A stretch of DNA of 46,109 nt, from NCBI GenBank assembly GCA_029287595.1, contig JARFQU010000019.1:1-46109 (forward strand), in the 5' to 3' direction. The notes under the pieces are model-generated. The model worked only from the letters and a program-made list of their open reading frames with translations. It was not told the DNA's origin and did not search any database. Every line of letters begins with the position of its first letter. Within the stretch, counting starts at the first letter, position 1. Shown here piece by piece: positions 1 to 7,853 of this stretch. Origin of the DNA: Halioglobus sp. GTDB taxonomy: Bacteria; Pseudomonadota; Gammaproteobacteria; Pseudomonadales; Halieaceae. Position numbers and translations under genes: made by a program.

Positions 1-1
1 G

Positions 2-241
2 GCGGTGTACCAGTCATTTGGCCGCGACGGCAGTATCAAGCCGCGCATCGGCCTGGTGGTGCAGCCCGGCAACAGCGCCGTTCTGCCAGGTTATGAGCGC
101 GATGACGACGGCTGGCGCTGGGACGTTGGCATGACTGCCAGACTGAGCGACGCAATTGAAATGAGTGTAGAAGCAGGCGTCGATGACGCCGATAACACCG
201 AAGGGTTCTGGTTTGGTGGTCAGGTCAGCTACTCGTTTTAA
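2..241 (+). CDS. C-terminal end of an outer-membrane beta-barrel protein (partial)
   Basis: The reading frame is open to the left edge, so only the last 79 residues are present. Alternating polar and hydrophobic residues, for example the stretch ending GGQVSYSF, and a terminal Phe are the usual signature of the last strand of an outer-membrane beta-barrel recognised by the BAM machinery. The fragment also holds acidic turn-like segments such as ERDDDG and DDADNT. No family can be assigned from this piece. The following gene is 268 bp away behind its own promoter-like region, so the two are probably not one operon. Confidence 0.6.
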   Translation, partial: AVYQSFGRDGSIKPRIGLVVQPGNSAVLPGYERDDDGWRWDVGMTARLSDAIEMSVEAGVDDADNTEGFWFGGQVSYSF

Positions 242-290
242 GGTATAGAAAGTACATGCGGGGTGTTTCACTAGACCCTGCCACAGCAGC

Positions 291-346
291 TCGCTATCTC
301 CTTTGTACCCAGGCTCTAATCGCCATGGGGACGGTCGAGATAGCGA
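291..346. repeat. 10-bp perfect inverted repeat
   Basis: TCGCTATCTC at 291-300 is exactly inverted as GAGATAGCGA at 337-346, separated by 36 bp. It lies between the end of the outer-membrane gene and the RND promoter candidate. It could be a long-stem RNA structure that ends the upstream transcript, or paired protein-binding sites; no T-run follows. Confidence 0.5.
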
Positions 347-366
347 CTGTTGTGCTTCCCCTTCAC

Positions 367-394
367 TTGCCTCTCGTATCGAGAGATTTAAAAT
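367..394 (+). promoter_or_regulatory. Candidate sigma70 promoter with embedded palindromic operator for the RND operon
   Basis: A -35-like TTGCCT (367-372) and a -10-like TAAAAT (389-394) are 16 bp apart. The spacer carries a perfect 6+3+6 palindrome, CTCTCG-TAT-CGAGAG (371-385). A palindrome between -35 and -10 is where TetR- or MarR-type repressors commonly act. No regulator gene is adjacent, so the binding protein is unknown. Confidence 0.4.
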
Positions 395-421
395 AGCGCC
401 TATGGAGTACCATAGGCGCTA
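394..421. repeat. 12-bp perfect stem with 4-nt loop in the RND leader
   Basis: TAGCGCCTATGG (394-405), loop AGTA, then the exact complement (410-421). If the promoter at 367-394 is real, transcription would start at about 400 and the hairpin would lie at the very 5' end of the mRNA or form a second operator. On the plus strand no T-run follows. On the minus strand the stem is followed by TTTTAAAT, so it could also terminate antisense transcription. Confidence 0.6.
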
Positions 422-509
422 CCCTCGGTAGTGGGCTCTCATCATTTAGAAAGAATGTGTTTGCCGATCTTCAGCCAGCCAGAAACTTTTCAGCACAGGA
501 GCAACAACC

Positions 510-1712
510 TTGAAACGCCTGGCCCTACCCTTTGCCATCATTATTGCAGGAGTCGCCCTGGCCGCGGTGCTGCTGGCTACGGGACCAACCCTGACCTCAA
601 AATCGGTGGAATCCCTGGCGCCATTGGTGCGGGTACAGACCGTCACCTTGGAAGATGTGCCGCTTTCGACCCTGACCCACGGCACGGTAGCGCCCCGGAC
701 TGAAAGCGAATTGGTTGCCGAGGTGGCCGGGAGAGTGATCAGCGTAAACCCCAACCTGGTGTCGGGTGGTTTTTTTAATGCCGGTGAAGAGTTGTTGCGG
801 ATAGATCCCCTCGATTATGAACTGGCTCTGGAGCAGGCCAGGGCGGGCGTAGTGCAGGCCGAGAGCGACCTGGCCAACGCCCGGCGAGCCGCCAGCCGCC
901 TGGACAGTCTCAGCGAACGTCAGCTCAGCAGCATTGCGCAGCAGGATGACGCAGTAAACAGGATGCGCATTGCCGAAGCCACCTTGCGTTCATCCCAGGC
1001 CCAACTGTCCCGGGCCGAGCGCGATCTCGAGCGCACCCGAATCCTCGCCCCCTATGAAGGCCGGGTGCGCAGCGAGCGAGTGGATATTGGTCAGTTCGTG
1101 AATCGTGGCAATGCCATCGCGACCATCTATGCCACTGATTACGCCGAGGTTCGCCTGCCCATCAATGATGAGGAGTTGGCCTTCCTCGACCTGCCCCTTG
1201 GTCCTGTCACGCAAAGCGCGCAAATCGAACCGGCCGCCCGGGTCACTATTACTGCGCGCTTTGCCGGAAAAGAACACCGCTGGCCCGCCCAGGTAGTGCG
1301 CACGGAAGGTGAACTCGATCCCCGGACGCGCATGATTAACGTGGTGGCCCGCGTCGAATCGCCTTATTCGCCTGCAGCGGGCCGGGCTCCACTGGCGGTG
1401 GGGTTATTTGTTGATGCCGAGATTCATGGCCGTTTAGCCAGGGACGTGGCTATCCTGCCCCGCTCGGCGGTGCGCCCTGACAACCAGGTACTGATAGTGG
1501 ACGGCGAAGATCGGCTGCACTTTCGCCCCGTCACCGTATTGCGCACGGTAGCCGAGCAGGCCTATATCAGTGCCGGCCTTGCGGCGGGGGAGCGGGTCTG
1601 TATCTCGTCACTGGATACGGCACTGGCAGGAATGAGGGTTCGCGTCGCCGCTGCAGAGCAGGCCAGTATCGAGGCCAGTGGTGAGGCCCGTAGTGACAGT
1701 GGCGCCTTATGA
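510..1712 (+). CDS. RND efflux periplasmic adaptor subunit (HlyD/MFP family)
   Basis: Membrane-fusion protein that links an RND inner-membrane pump to an outer-membrane channel. A single hydrophobic anchor spans residues 5-25 and there is no lipobox Cys, so it is membrane-anchored rather than a lipoprotein. A biotinyl/lipoyl-like half (AEVAGRVISVNPN, about 70-82) leads into an alpha-helical hairpin rich in Ala, Glu, Arg and Gln (about 105-172). The second lipoyl half (RILAPYEGRV, about 175) and beta-barrel domains follow. At 400 aa it has normal family length. The TTG start is chosen because AGGAG lies 8 bp upstream and the anchor follows at once. Its stop overlaps the permease start as ATGA, so the two are translationally coupled. 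No outer-membrane channel gene is adjacent. Confidence 0.92.
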   Translation: MKRLALPFAIIIAGVALAAVLLATGPTLTSKSVESLAPLVRVQTVTLEDVPLSTLTHGTVAPRTESELVAEVAGRVISVNPNLVSGGFFNAGEELLRIDPLDYELALEQARAGVVQAESDLANARRAASRLDSLSERQLSSIAQQDDAVNRMRIAEATLRSSQAQLSRAERDLERTRILAPYEGRVRSERVDIGQFVNRGNAIATIYATDYAEVRLPINDEELAFLDLPLGPVTQSAQIEPAARVTITARFAGKEHRWPAQVVRTEGELDPRTRMINVVARVESPYSPAAGRAPLAVGLFVDAEIHGRLARDVAILPRSAVRPDNQVLIVDGEDRLHFRPVTVLRTVAEQAYISAGLAAGERVCISSLDTALAGMRVRVAAAEQASIEASGEARSDSGAL

Positions 1713-4700
1713 AGGGCGCTATAGCCTGGTTCGCCCATAACAATGTTGCAGCCAACCTGTTACTGGGCCTGATTGTACTGTCGGGCCTGGTAGCAGTGGT
1801 GAAAATGCCGCAGAAATCGTTTCCCGATATCGATATTCCTATCATCTCAATCAGCGTAGCGTATCTGGGGGCGGCCCCCGAAGAGGTAGAGCAAGGTGTC
1901 TGCATACGGATAGAAGAGGAACTGGAGGGTGTTGAGGGCGTCAAGCAGATTCGCTCCAATGCCAACGAGGGTTCCTGTTCGATATCGGTGGAGCTGTTCG
2001 ATGATACAGATTCCGGCAAAGCGCTGGATGAGGTAAAAAACCGGGTGGATGCTATCGACACGTTTCCGGTGGAAACTGAAAAGCCGATAGTCAACCTGGT
2101 GAGCGTGGTGCGTGCCGTACTCGACATCGCCGTCACCGGCCCGGATGATGAACGCACCCTGAAGGTTATTGGCCAGCAGGTGCGCGATGATATTGCGAAG
2201 CTGCCGGGCGTAACCCAGGTGGAGCTGCGTAATACCCGCCCCTATGAACTGTCTATCGAGGTCTCCGAAACATCATTGCGGCGCAATGGCCTGACTTTTG
2301 ATGATGTGGCCGAGGCGGTGCGTAACAGTTCCCTGGACCTGCCCGGCGGTTCCATCAAGACTATCGGCGGCGAGATACTGCTGCGTACCAAGGGCCAGGC
2401 CTATTGGGGTAGTGAGTTTGAACAGCTGGTGCTGCGAACTGATCCCGATGGTACGCGCCTGTATCTGAAAGATGTCGCCACTGTGGTGGATGGCTTTGCC
2501 GACACCGACCAGATGCTGCGCTTTGATGGCAAACCGGCGGCGTTGATCCGGGTTTCGCGCATTGGCAGCCAGGACATTATTGATATCACACAGGCGGTAG
2601 GGGAGTATCTTGCCACTGCGGGTAGTCGCCTCCCCGAAGGTGTACAGTTGACGGTCTGGAACGACGGCTCAAAACTGCTGCGGGACCGTCTTGAAACCCT
2701 GCTTAACAGCGCGCGACAGGGCTTTCTGATGGTACTGATTGTGCTGGCGTTGTTCCTGCGACCTCGCCTGGCGTTCTGGGTCAGTGTCGGTGTGCCAGTG
2801 GCGTTTCTCGGTGCTATCTTCGCCAGTTTTATTCTCGGCCTGTCCATCGATGTCATCTCCCTGTTCGGCTTTATCCTGGTGCTGGGTATCCTGGTGGACG
2901 ATGCTATCGTCGTTGGAGAGAATGTCCACGCTGTGCAACTGCAGAAGGGCGATCTGCTGGAAGGCGCTGTAGTCGGTACCCAGCAGGTCTCCCTGCCCGT
3001 TATTTTTGGCGTCTTGACCACGGTCGCCACCTTCATGCCCCTGCTTTTAGGCCCGGGCACTTTCGGTCAGGTGTTTGGCGTGATAGCGACAGTAGTCATG
3101 TGTTGCCTGACCTTTTCGCTGATTGAATCCCAGTTGATCCTGCCTTCTCATCTGGGTCACAGTCGCTCCGGGTCGGCAGCCAGTGAGATAGGACTGCTGT
3201 TGATTCCTATCCTTGGCATTGCATTGCTGGAGGTCGCCTGGGATGCACGCAGCTACATGGGCTTTGCCATTGTCACCCTGGTGTTGCTCTATGTGCTGCA
3301 CCTGATCGGTGTGTCCAGGCCCGTGGCGGAAACACTGGTGAAGTTTCAGGAGCGTGTATCCAATGGCATTGAAACTGTCATTGATGTGCGTTTCCGGGCT
3401 CTGGTAGAGCGTGCCGTGGCGGCCCGTTATGTCGTCATCGCTCTTGCTATGGCGGCGTTTCTATCCGCGGTAGGTATCCTGGGTAGCGGCCGCTTACCAT
3501 TCTCTTTTTTCCCGCCGCTGGAGTCAGACCAGGTCATCGCCCAGTTGACCATGCCCCTGGGTACACCAGCCTCGGTGACTGATGCCGCAGTACTACACCT
3601 GGAGCGGACCGCGCAGCAACTGCAGCGCGACCTCGAAATGGAATATCCCGCGGCCGCGCCGGTCACCAATATCCTGTCAGCGGTAGGCAGCCAACCCAGC
3701 AGCACAGGCGGCGGCGGACCCTCTTCCAGCGGCAGTCGCGTAGAAGGCGGTGGCCATCTGGGCGAGGTGACCCTGCAGTTAACGCCCAGCCAGTCGCGAG
3801 AGATTGATACCCGCACGGTGGCAAATCGCTGGCGGGAACTGGCGGGTCCCATCGCAGATGCGGTGGAGCTGAAATTCAGCACGTCCTTGTTCAACGCCGG
3901 GAACCCAATTGACATTCAGTTGGAGGGCGACAACGTGGATGAGTTGCGCATTGTTGCCGCAAAACTGCGCGACAAACTAGCCACCTACCCGGGGGTTATT
4001 GATATTACTGATTCGTTCCGCTCTGGTAAGCAGGAGCTCAAACTTGATGTTCAGCCCTCCGGTGAAGCCTTGGGATTGTCGCTGGCGACCCTGGCTCGCC
4101 AGGTGCGGCAGGCGTTCTACGGCGAAGAAGCCCAGCGCATCCAGCGCGGTCGCGATGACGTGCGAGTCATGGTGCGTTATACCGAGGCGGAGCGGAAATC
4201 GCTCGCTACACTCAATGACATGCGCATCCGTACACCCGATGGAGCCGAAGTACCTTTCCAGACGGTAGCCAGTGCGGAACTGGGCCGCGGCTACTCGACC
4301 ATTCGCCGTGCCGACCGGCAGCGGATCGTCAGCGTCATAGCCGATGTCGACCGCGCCCAGATCACCGCCAACGAGGTATTGGCCGACCTGCGCGCCGGGG
4401 CTATCCAGCAGATCATGCGGGACTATCCACGTATAACCTACAGCCTGGAGGGCGAACAGGCAGAGCAGGGCGAGGCGATTGCCAGCCTGGTGCCCATGTT
4501 TGGTATCGCCTTATTCGTGATTTTTGCACTGCTGGCGGTGCCGCTGCATTCCTACAGCCAGCCACTGGTTATCATGAGTGTCATTCCCTTTGCCTTTGTA
4601 GGCGCTATCTGGGGCCACGTGATCATGAAATATTTTGGCATGGTGGCAGGGCTGGCAATGCCATCCGTAATGGGTTTTATTGCCGCGGCTGGCGTGGTGG

Positions 4701-5041
4701 TGAACTCCAGCCTGGTGCTGGTGCACAATGTCAATCAGCGCCGCAAGCTGGGGGAGCATTTTCATGGAGCGGTACTGCATGCCGCGGTATCACGCTGCAG
4801 GCCCATTATTCTGACTTCACTGACCACCTTTGTGGGCTTGCTGCCCCTTATGTTCAATCGCAGCGTGCAGGCTCAATTTCTGGTCCCCATGGCGGTATCA
4901 CTGGCTTTCGGTGTGCTGTTCGCCACTCTGGTGACATTGCTGGTGGTCCCCTCAGGCTATATTATCCTCGAGGACATCAGGCGCTTTTTGGGCAGGCATA
5001 ATCAGGCGATGGATGATACGGTGCAGGAGAAGGCTCCTTAG
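1709..5041 (+). CDS. RND multidrug efflux permease (HAE-1/AcrB type)
   Basis: Proton-driven inner-membrane pump. Residues 10-30 form TM1, followed by a large periplasmic loop, a TM2-6 block, a second loop and a TM8-12 block. The paired acidic residues of TM4, essential for proton relay in AcrB, are visible as D397-D398 in LVDDAIVVGEN. At 1110 aa it is longer than the usual 1030-1050. The excess lies partly in a Gly/Ser-rich periplasmic segment near residue 665. The rest lies between the two halves at about 494-536, where two extra hydrophobic stretches (LLLIPILGIALLEVAW and FAIVTLVLLYVLHLIGV) appear. Substrate specificity cannot be read; it could export antibiotics, bile-like compounds or lipophilic metabolites. 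It forms an operon with the adaptor and possibly ppnN 24 bp downstream. Confidence 0.95.
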   Translation: MKGAIAWFAHNNVAANLLLGLIVLSGLVAVVKMPQKSFPDIDIPIISISVAYLGAAPEEVEQGVCIRIEEELEGVEGVKQIRSNANEGSCSISVELFDDTDSGKALDEVKNRVDAIDTFPVETEKPIVNLVSVVRAVLDIAVTGPDDERTLKVIGQQVRDDIAKLPGVTQVELRNTRPYELSIEVSETSLRRNGLTFDDVAEAVRNSSLDLPGGSIKTIGGEILLRTKGQAYWGSEFEQLVLRTDPDGTRLYLKDVATVVDGFADTDQMLRFDGKPAALIRVSRIGSQDIIDITQAVGEYLATAGSRLPEGVQLTVWNDGSKLLRDRLETLLNSARQGFLMVLIVLALFLRPRLAFWVSVGVPVAFLGAIFASFILGLSIDVISLFGFILVLGILVDDAIVVGENVHAVQLQKGDLLEGAVVGTQQVSLPVIFGVLTTVATFMPLLLGPGTFGQVFGVIATVVMCCLTFSLIESQLILPSHLGHSRSGSAASEIGLLLIPILGIALLEVAWDARSYMGFAIVTLVLLYVLHLIGVSRPVAETLVKFQERVSNGIETVIDVRFRALVERAVAARYVVIALAMAAFLSAVGILGSGRLPFSFFPPLESDQVIAQLTMPLGTPASVTDAAVLHLERTAQQLQRDLEMEYPAAAPVTNILSAVGSQPSSTGGGGPSSSGSRVEGGGHLGEVTLQLTPSQSREIDTRTVANRWRELAGPIADAVELKFSTSLFNAGNPIDIQLEGDNVDELRIVAAKLRDKLATYPGVIDITDSFRSGKQELKLDVQPSGEALGLSLATLARQVRQAFYGEEAQRIQRGRDDVRVMVRYTEAERKSLATLNDMRIRTPDGAEVPFQTVASAELGRGYSTIRRADRQRIVSVIADVDRAQITANEVLADLRAGAIQQIMRDYPRITYSLEGEQAEQGEAIASLVPMFGIALFVIFALLAVPLHSYSQPLVIMSVIPFAFVGAIWGHVIMKYFGMVAGLAMPSVMGFIAAAGVVVNSSLVLVHNVNQRRKLGEHFHGAVLHAAVSRCRPIILTSLTTFVGLLPLMFNRSVQAQFLVPMAVSLAFGVLFATLVTLLVVPSGYIILEDIRRFLGRHNQAMDDTVQEKAP

Positions 5042-5065
5042 GTTCTCAGAGACTATGGAATTTCA

Positions 5066-6430
5066 ATGATAGAAAAGGTTTCCTTCGCATCCGTGCGTCC
5101 GGCCAGGAGTCTTGATCTGCTGTCCCAGCAGGAGATGGCGTCCTTGGCCACCACAGACCAGGATTTGCACCAGCTGTTTCGACGCTGTGCGCTGGCCGTG
5201 CTGAATACCGGCGGTGATACCGATGACGCCCGGGAGGTATACCACCGCTATGAGGATTTTGACCTGCGGGTAGTACCGGAATCCCGGGGCGTGAAGCTGG
5301 AGTTATACAACGCACCGGCCCAGGCCTTTGTGGATGGGGTGATTATCGAAGGCATTCGCAATCACCTGTTCAGCGCCCTGCGCGACATCGTATTCACCCA
5401 GCACAAGTTCTCCAGTCAGGCATTCGGGCAGGCCTCGCCAACGGAAATAACAGACGCCGTGTTTCGCATCCTGCGCAACGCCGACGTGGTGCGCGCCAAC
5501 CACCCCCCACGCCTGGTGATTTGCTGGGGAGGGCATTCGATCTCGCGGCTGGAGTATGACTTTTCCAAGGATGTGGGTTACCAGTTGGGCCTGCGTGGCT
5601 TTGACATAGCCACTGGATGCGGCCCGGGGGCCATGAAGGGGCCCATGAAAGGGGCCGCTATCGGTCATGCCAAGCAGCTGAATAAGCGCTCACGCTTTGT
5701 CGGTATATCTGAGCCGGGCATTATCGCAGCGGAGTCACCCAATGCCATTGTGAATGAATTGGTGATCCTGCCCGATATCGAAAAACGCCTCGAGGCATTT
5801 GTGCGCCTGGCGCATGGCATCATTATCTTTCCTGGCGGCGCCGGTACAGCGGAAGAATTGCTGTTCCTGCTGGGCGTAAAACTGCATCCGGCGAATGCCG
5901 GTATTCCATTCCCGCTACTGCTGGTGGCGCCCGAGGGCAGCGCTGGCTATTTCGACCAGATCAATGCTTTTCTGACCTCGGTGCTGGGGGAGGAGGCTGC
6001 TGCTCAGTATGAAATTATTTGTGGTGATGCAGTCGCCGCGGCCAGCCGTATGGCCAAACTGATCAAATCGGTGCGGCGCCAACGCATAAACGACCAGGAG
6101 TCATTCAGCTATAACTGGGGACTGGTCATTCCCGAAGACCTGCAAATGCCCTTTGATCCCAGTCACGCCAATATGGCGGCCCTGAAACTCCACCGGCAAC
6201 AACCCGTCCACGAATTGATTGCCGAATTGCGCCGGGCTTTTTCCGGAATCGTGGCTGGCAACGTCAAGGAAGTGGGGGTTCGTGCGGTGGAAGCCCATGG
6301 ACCGTACCAGTTACATGGCGAGTCCGAGGTGGTTGGCGCGCTGGCCGAGCTGCTGGCCAGCTTTGTCGACCAGGGCCGTATGACCCTGGACGTGGACAAT
6401 TACCGCCCCTGTTTTGAGCTGGCGGATTAG
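5066..6430 (+). CDS. ppnN: Pyrimidine/purine nucleotide 5'-monophosphate nucleosidase (YgdH/PpnN)
   Basis: Cytosolic enzyme that hydrolyses nucleoside monophosphates to base and ribose 5-phosphate; in E. coli it is a (p)ppGpp target. The LOG/Rossmann core is clear: CWGGHSI near residue 153, the GCGPGAMKGPMKGA loop near 185, and the nucleotide-binding PGGAGTAEE motif near 256. Family-typical N-terminal and C-terminal domains flank it, and the length of 454 aa matches E. coli PpnN, as I recall it. The start is the first in-frame ATG; the upstream ATG at 5055 runs into a stop after four codons. It lies 24 bp after the RND permease on the same strand, an unusual partner that may only reflect gene packing. 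Confidence 0.93.
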   Translation: MIEKVSFASVRPARSLDLLSQQEMASLATTDQDLHQLFRRCALAVLNTGGDTDDAREVYHRYEDFDLRVVPESRGVKLELYNAPAQAFVDGVIIEGIRNHLFSALRDIVFTQHKFSSQAFGQASPTEITDAVFRILRNADVVRANHPPRLVICWGGHSISRLEYDFSKDVGYQLGLRGFDIATGCGPGAMKGPMKGAAIGHAKQLNKRSRFVGISEPGIIAAESPNAIVNELVILPDIEKRLEAFVRLAHGIIIFPGGAGTAEELLFLLGVKLHPANAGIPFPLLLVAPEGSAGYFDQINAFLTSVLGEEAAAQYEIICGDAVAAASRMAKLIKSVRRQRINDQESFSYNWGLVIPEDLQMPFDPSHANMAALKLHRQQPVHELIAELRRAFSGIVAGNVKEVGVRAVEAHGPYQLHGESEVVGALAELLASFVDQGRMTLDVDNYRPCFELAD

Positions 6431-6493
6431 CGGCTTTGGTTATGGGCACGGCAAATCTTTGTGCGCAGGCAAATACGGGAAAATAAAGCCGGG

Positions 6494-7435
6494 TTATCTG
6501 TTCATGAGGGCCAGCACCCTGTGCAAGGCCTTGTGTATGTCGACTTCGCCAACGGTAGATTTTTCCAACAGCATAGCGACCTCTTCTGTATTTAATGCAT
6601 CATCCATTAGACGATTGATTTGGTCGGAAATAATTCTGCGGATCAGGCCGCGCTGCCGATTGTGCCTGCGTTCAACGAGTTCCCCGCTGCTGATCAAGCG
6701 CGCGTGATGTGCCGTTATGGCCTGCCATAACTCCAGTACGCCCTTATCAGTTGTGGCCACGGTTTCCATGATATCCGGCATGGATTTTGATGAGATGAGC
6801 GACACAGAGTCCAGCAGGTCCTTGCGCGTTTGCGCCGCGCCTGGCTTATCTGCTTTATTGATGGCGAAGACATCGCCCGCTTCAGTCAGGCCTGCCTTAT
6901 TGGCCTGGATCTCGTCTCCCCAGCCGGGGTTGAGTACGACCAGTACCGTGTCCGCCAGGTTCATTATGTCCAATTCGACCTGGCCGATGCCCAGGGTTTC
7001 AATGATAACAACTGGCCACTTGCAGGCGTCAAATAAGCGTACAGCGGTGGATGTGGCGCGGGCCAGTCCGCCTTCCTCGCCGCGCGATGCCATGGAGCGG
7101 ATGAACACCCGCTCTCCAAACTCCCCGCCTTGCATGCGCACCCGATCTCCCAGCAGCGCACCCTGGGAAAAAGGCGAGGAGGGGTCGATGGCCAGCACCG
7201 CGGCCTGGCCGAAGCTCTCAAGAGCGTGTGGAACCAGGCGGTTTATCAAGGTGGATTTGCCCGCACCCGGTGGGCCGGTGATACCAATAACAAAGGCTTC
7301 GCCTACCGGGGGAGTCAGTTGGCTTTCGATGGCCAGTAGATTCTGGTCGGCGCCTTCGATGACACTGAGCAGGCGCGCCAGCGCCGCGCGCTTGCCATCC
7401 AGTGCAGCGCTGATCAGTTGCTGGATGTCATGCAA
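6494..7435 (-). CDS. meaB: Mutase-associated G-protein chaperone MeaB (ArgK family)
   Basis: GTPase that guards B12-dependent acyl-CoA mutases: it gates loading of adenosylcobalamin and release of inactivated cofactor. The Walker A loop GPPGAGKST is at residues 54-62. A Walker B/switch region precedes the base-specificity motif NKAD near 193, and the C-terminal helices of the MeaB dimerisation arm follow. The TTG start at 7435 is supported by GGGGGAG 6 bp upstream; an overlapping ATG is out of frame. It is the last gene of the mutase operon, 14 bp after the B12-binding subunit, so it almost certainly serves the divergent mutase encoded here. At 313 aa it has typical length. Confidence 0.95.
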   Translation of the reverse strand: MHDIQQLISAALDGKRAALARLLSVIEGADQNLLAIESQLTPPVGEAFVIGITGPPGAGKSTLINRLVPHALESFGQAAVLAIDPSSPFSQGALLGDRVRMQGGEFGERVFIRSMASRGEEGGLARATSTAVRLFDACKWPVVIIETLGIGQVELDIMNLADTVLVVLNPGWGDEIQANKAGLTEAGDVFAINKADKPGAAQTRKDLLDSVSLISSKSMPDIMETVATTDKGVLELWQAITAHHARLISSGELVERRHNRQRGLIRRIISDQINRLMDDALNTEEVAMLLEKSTVGEVDIHKALHRVLALMNR

Positions 7436-7449
7436 GCTTCGCTCCCCCG

Positions 7450-7842
7450 TCAGTCGGCTGACCTGCCGGTGAGCCGGTCTGCCGCTGCGACGATATCGAC
7501 AAGTTGAGAACCCGGGGGGAATACTTCCACATCGAGCGCCTCCAGTTGCTTCTTCGCATGCGGTGGTACAGTGCCGCCGGCGAAGATGGGAACATCAGGG
7601 CGCGCCTCACGCACTGAGTTGACAGCGCGCAGTGCGACATTAATATGTCCGCCGATATTCAGGCCCACCAGGTCGACATCTTCGTCGACGGCAGCGCGCA
7701 CGATATCATCGGTGTTGGCCATGCCGATCATGATCACCTCGAACCCGGCATCGCGTAATGCCCTGGCCACGATGGTGGGGCCGCGCCAATGTCCGTCCAG
7801 CCCGGTTTTAGCCATCAGGATTCTTTTCTGGCTGTGGTCCAT
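7450..7842 (-). CDS. B12-binding (small) subunit of acyl-CoA mutase
   Basis: Stand-alone cobalamin-binding domain that supplies the cofactor to the separate catalytic subunit, as in the two-subunit isobutyryl-CoA and 2-hydroxyisobutyryl-CoA mutases. The base-off/His-on signature is intact: K12, D16 and H18 in KTGLDGHWRG have the same spacing as K604, D608 and H610 of the Propionibacterium enzyme. Later Rossmann motifs GLNIGGH and AGGTVPP contact the corrin tail. I start at the ATG at 7842 (130 aa), because AGGAG lies 8 bp upstream and just 11 bp separate it from the catalytic-subunit stop. A longer frame from 7878 would overlap the preceding gene without a good ribosome-binding site. Confidence 0.93.
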   Translation of the reverse strand: MDHSQKRILMAKTGLDGHWRGPTIVARALRDAGFEVIMIGMANTDDIVRAAVDEDVDLVGLNIGGHINVALRAVNSVREARPDVPIFAGGTVPPHAKKQLEALDVEVFPPGSQLVDIVAAADRLTGRSAD

Positions 7843-7853
7843 GTCGTGAGCTC

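Noticed and set aside
6431-6493. CGGCTTT/AAAGCCG inverted repeat between convergent ppnN and meaB
   Set aside because: The 7-bp arms are about 48 bp apart and there is no T-run, so it is not a credible terminator.
6717-7472. Long open frame on the plus strand (about 250 codons) opposite meaB
   Set aside because: Composition is low-complexity Ser/Ala/Pro typical of the antisense of a GC-rich gene; the opposite strand has an unmistakable Walker A GTPase.
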